Shown here one piece after another: positions 63,941 through 64,000 of a stretch of DNA of 64,000 bases. Location: positions 62,001 to 126,000 of the forward strand of contig UQBG01000006.1 of assembly GCA_900539185.1 (NCBI GenBank). The letters are read 5' to 3'. The first letter of the stretch is position 1, and every line of letters begins with the position of its first letter. Below the pieces are notes generated by a model, which did not search any database, was not told where the DNA came from, and worked only from the letters and a program-made list of their open reading frames with translations. This DNA is from an uncultured Clostridium sp. (lineage in GTDB: Bacteria; Bacillota; Clostridia; Lachnospirales; Lachnospiraceae). A program made the position numbers and the translations under genes.

Positions 63941-63970
63941 ATTTTACCACACTATAACCCCTTACTACAA
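63941..63970 (-). promoter_or_regulatory. Promoter of the GGDEF gene
   Basis: On the minus strand TTGTAG (63970-63965) and TAAAAT (63946-63941) are 18 bases apart. The remaining bases to 64000 hold nothing I recognise. Confidence 0.45.
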
Positions 63971-64000
63971 GTAAACTTGACTTTCTTCTTACAAATGTGT

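Overview
The window looks like the chromosome of a spore-forming, strictly anaerobic gut clostridium, most likely a Lachnospiraceae member (Coprococcus/Eubacterium/Roseburia type). The evidence is the sporulation genes (spoIIAA-spoIIAB-sigF, spoVAA-AB-AC), the AddAB rather than RecBCD nuclease, the cdaA-cdaR c-di-AMP genes, a Crp/Fnr-ferredoxin pair, several MATE exporters and strong GGAGG ribosome binding sites. The species is inferred from gene content and not from any database match.

Layout. 1-8.2 kb: a partial MATE exporter, a marR-MATE operon, a flavodoxin-like oxidoreductase, a YitT protein, an SOS-controlled pair of putative DNA repair genes (radical SAM plus partner) and another MATE exporter. 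8.4-14.8 kb: uracil-DNA glycosylase, an amidase, glycogen branching enzyme, and a TetR regulator divergent from a GH13 glycosidase. 14.8-18.4 kb: two unknown membrane proteins, then cdaA and cdaR. 18.6-22.0 kb: forespore sigma factor genes and spoVA genes. 22.1-36.2 kb: a TPR protein, folC, queF, addA, addB, a hexapeptide-repeat protein and topB. 36.3-47 kb: hsp20 under CIRCE control, a two-component system with an ABC exporter, an ATC-hydrolase-like protein, an alanine/glycine symporter with an extra domain, a Crp/Fnr-ferredoxin pair and a PNPOx-like protein. 47.1-58.3 kb: an AT-rich defence island. 58.8-63.9 kb: a WYL regulator, a fourth MATE exporter, an amidase lipoprotein and a LacI-sensor/GGDEF protein.

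The defence island holds a MazG-like/HNH nuclease pair, a duplicated cassette of tiny genes, a 37-repeat CRISPR array and a complete type II-A cas set (cas9-cas1-cas2-csn2), with tracrRNA divergent from cas9. csn2 carries a one-base frameshift. The cas9 and tracrRNA promoters appear to share their -10 region. The most unusual point lies past the trailing end of the array. Two degenerate CRISPR repeats (49242-49277 and 49055-49090) straddle the stop codons of two small genes. Their 16-base core is unchanged. In the better one, every substitution falls where pairing with the tracrRNA is not needed, namely the internal loop and the discarded 3' part. This suggests that the mRNAs of these small genes may be captured by tracrRNA-Cas9 as non-canonical guides, or that the elements regulate the small genes. 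It is an inference from the pattern and has not been tested.
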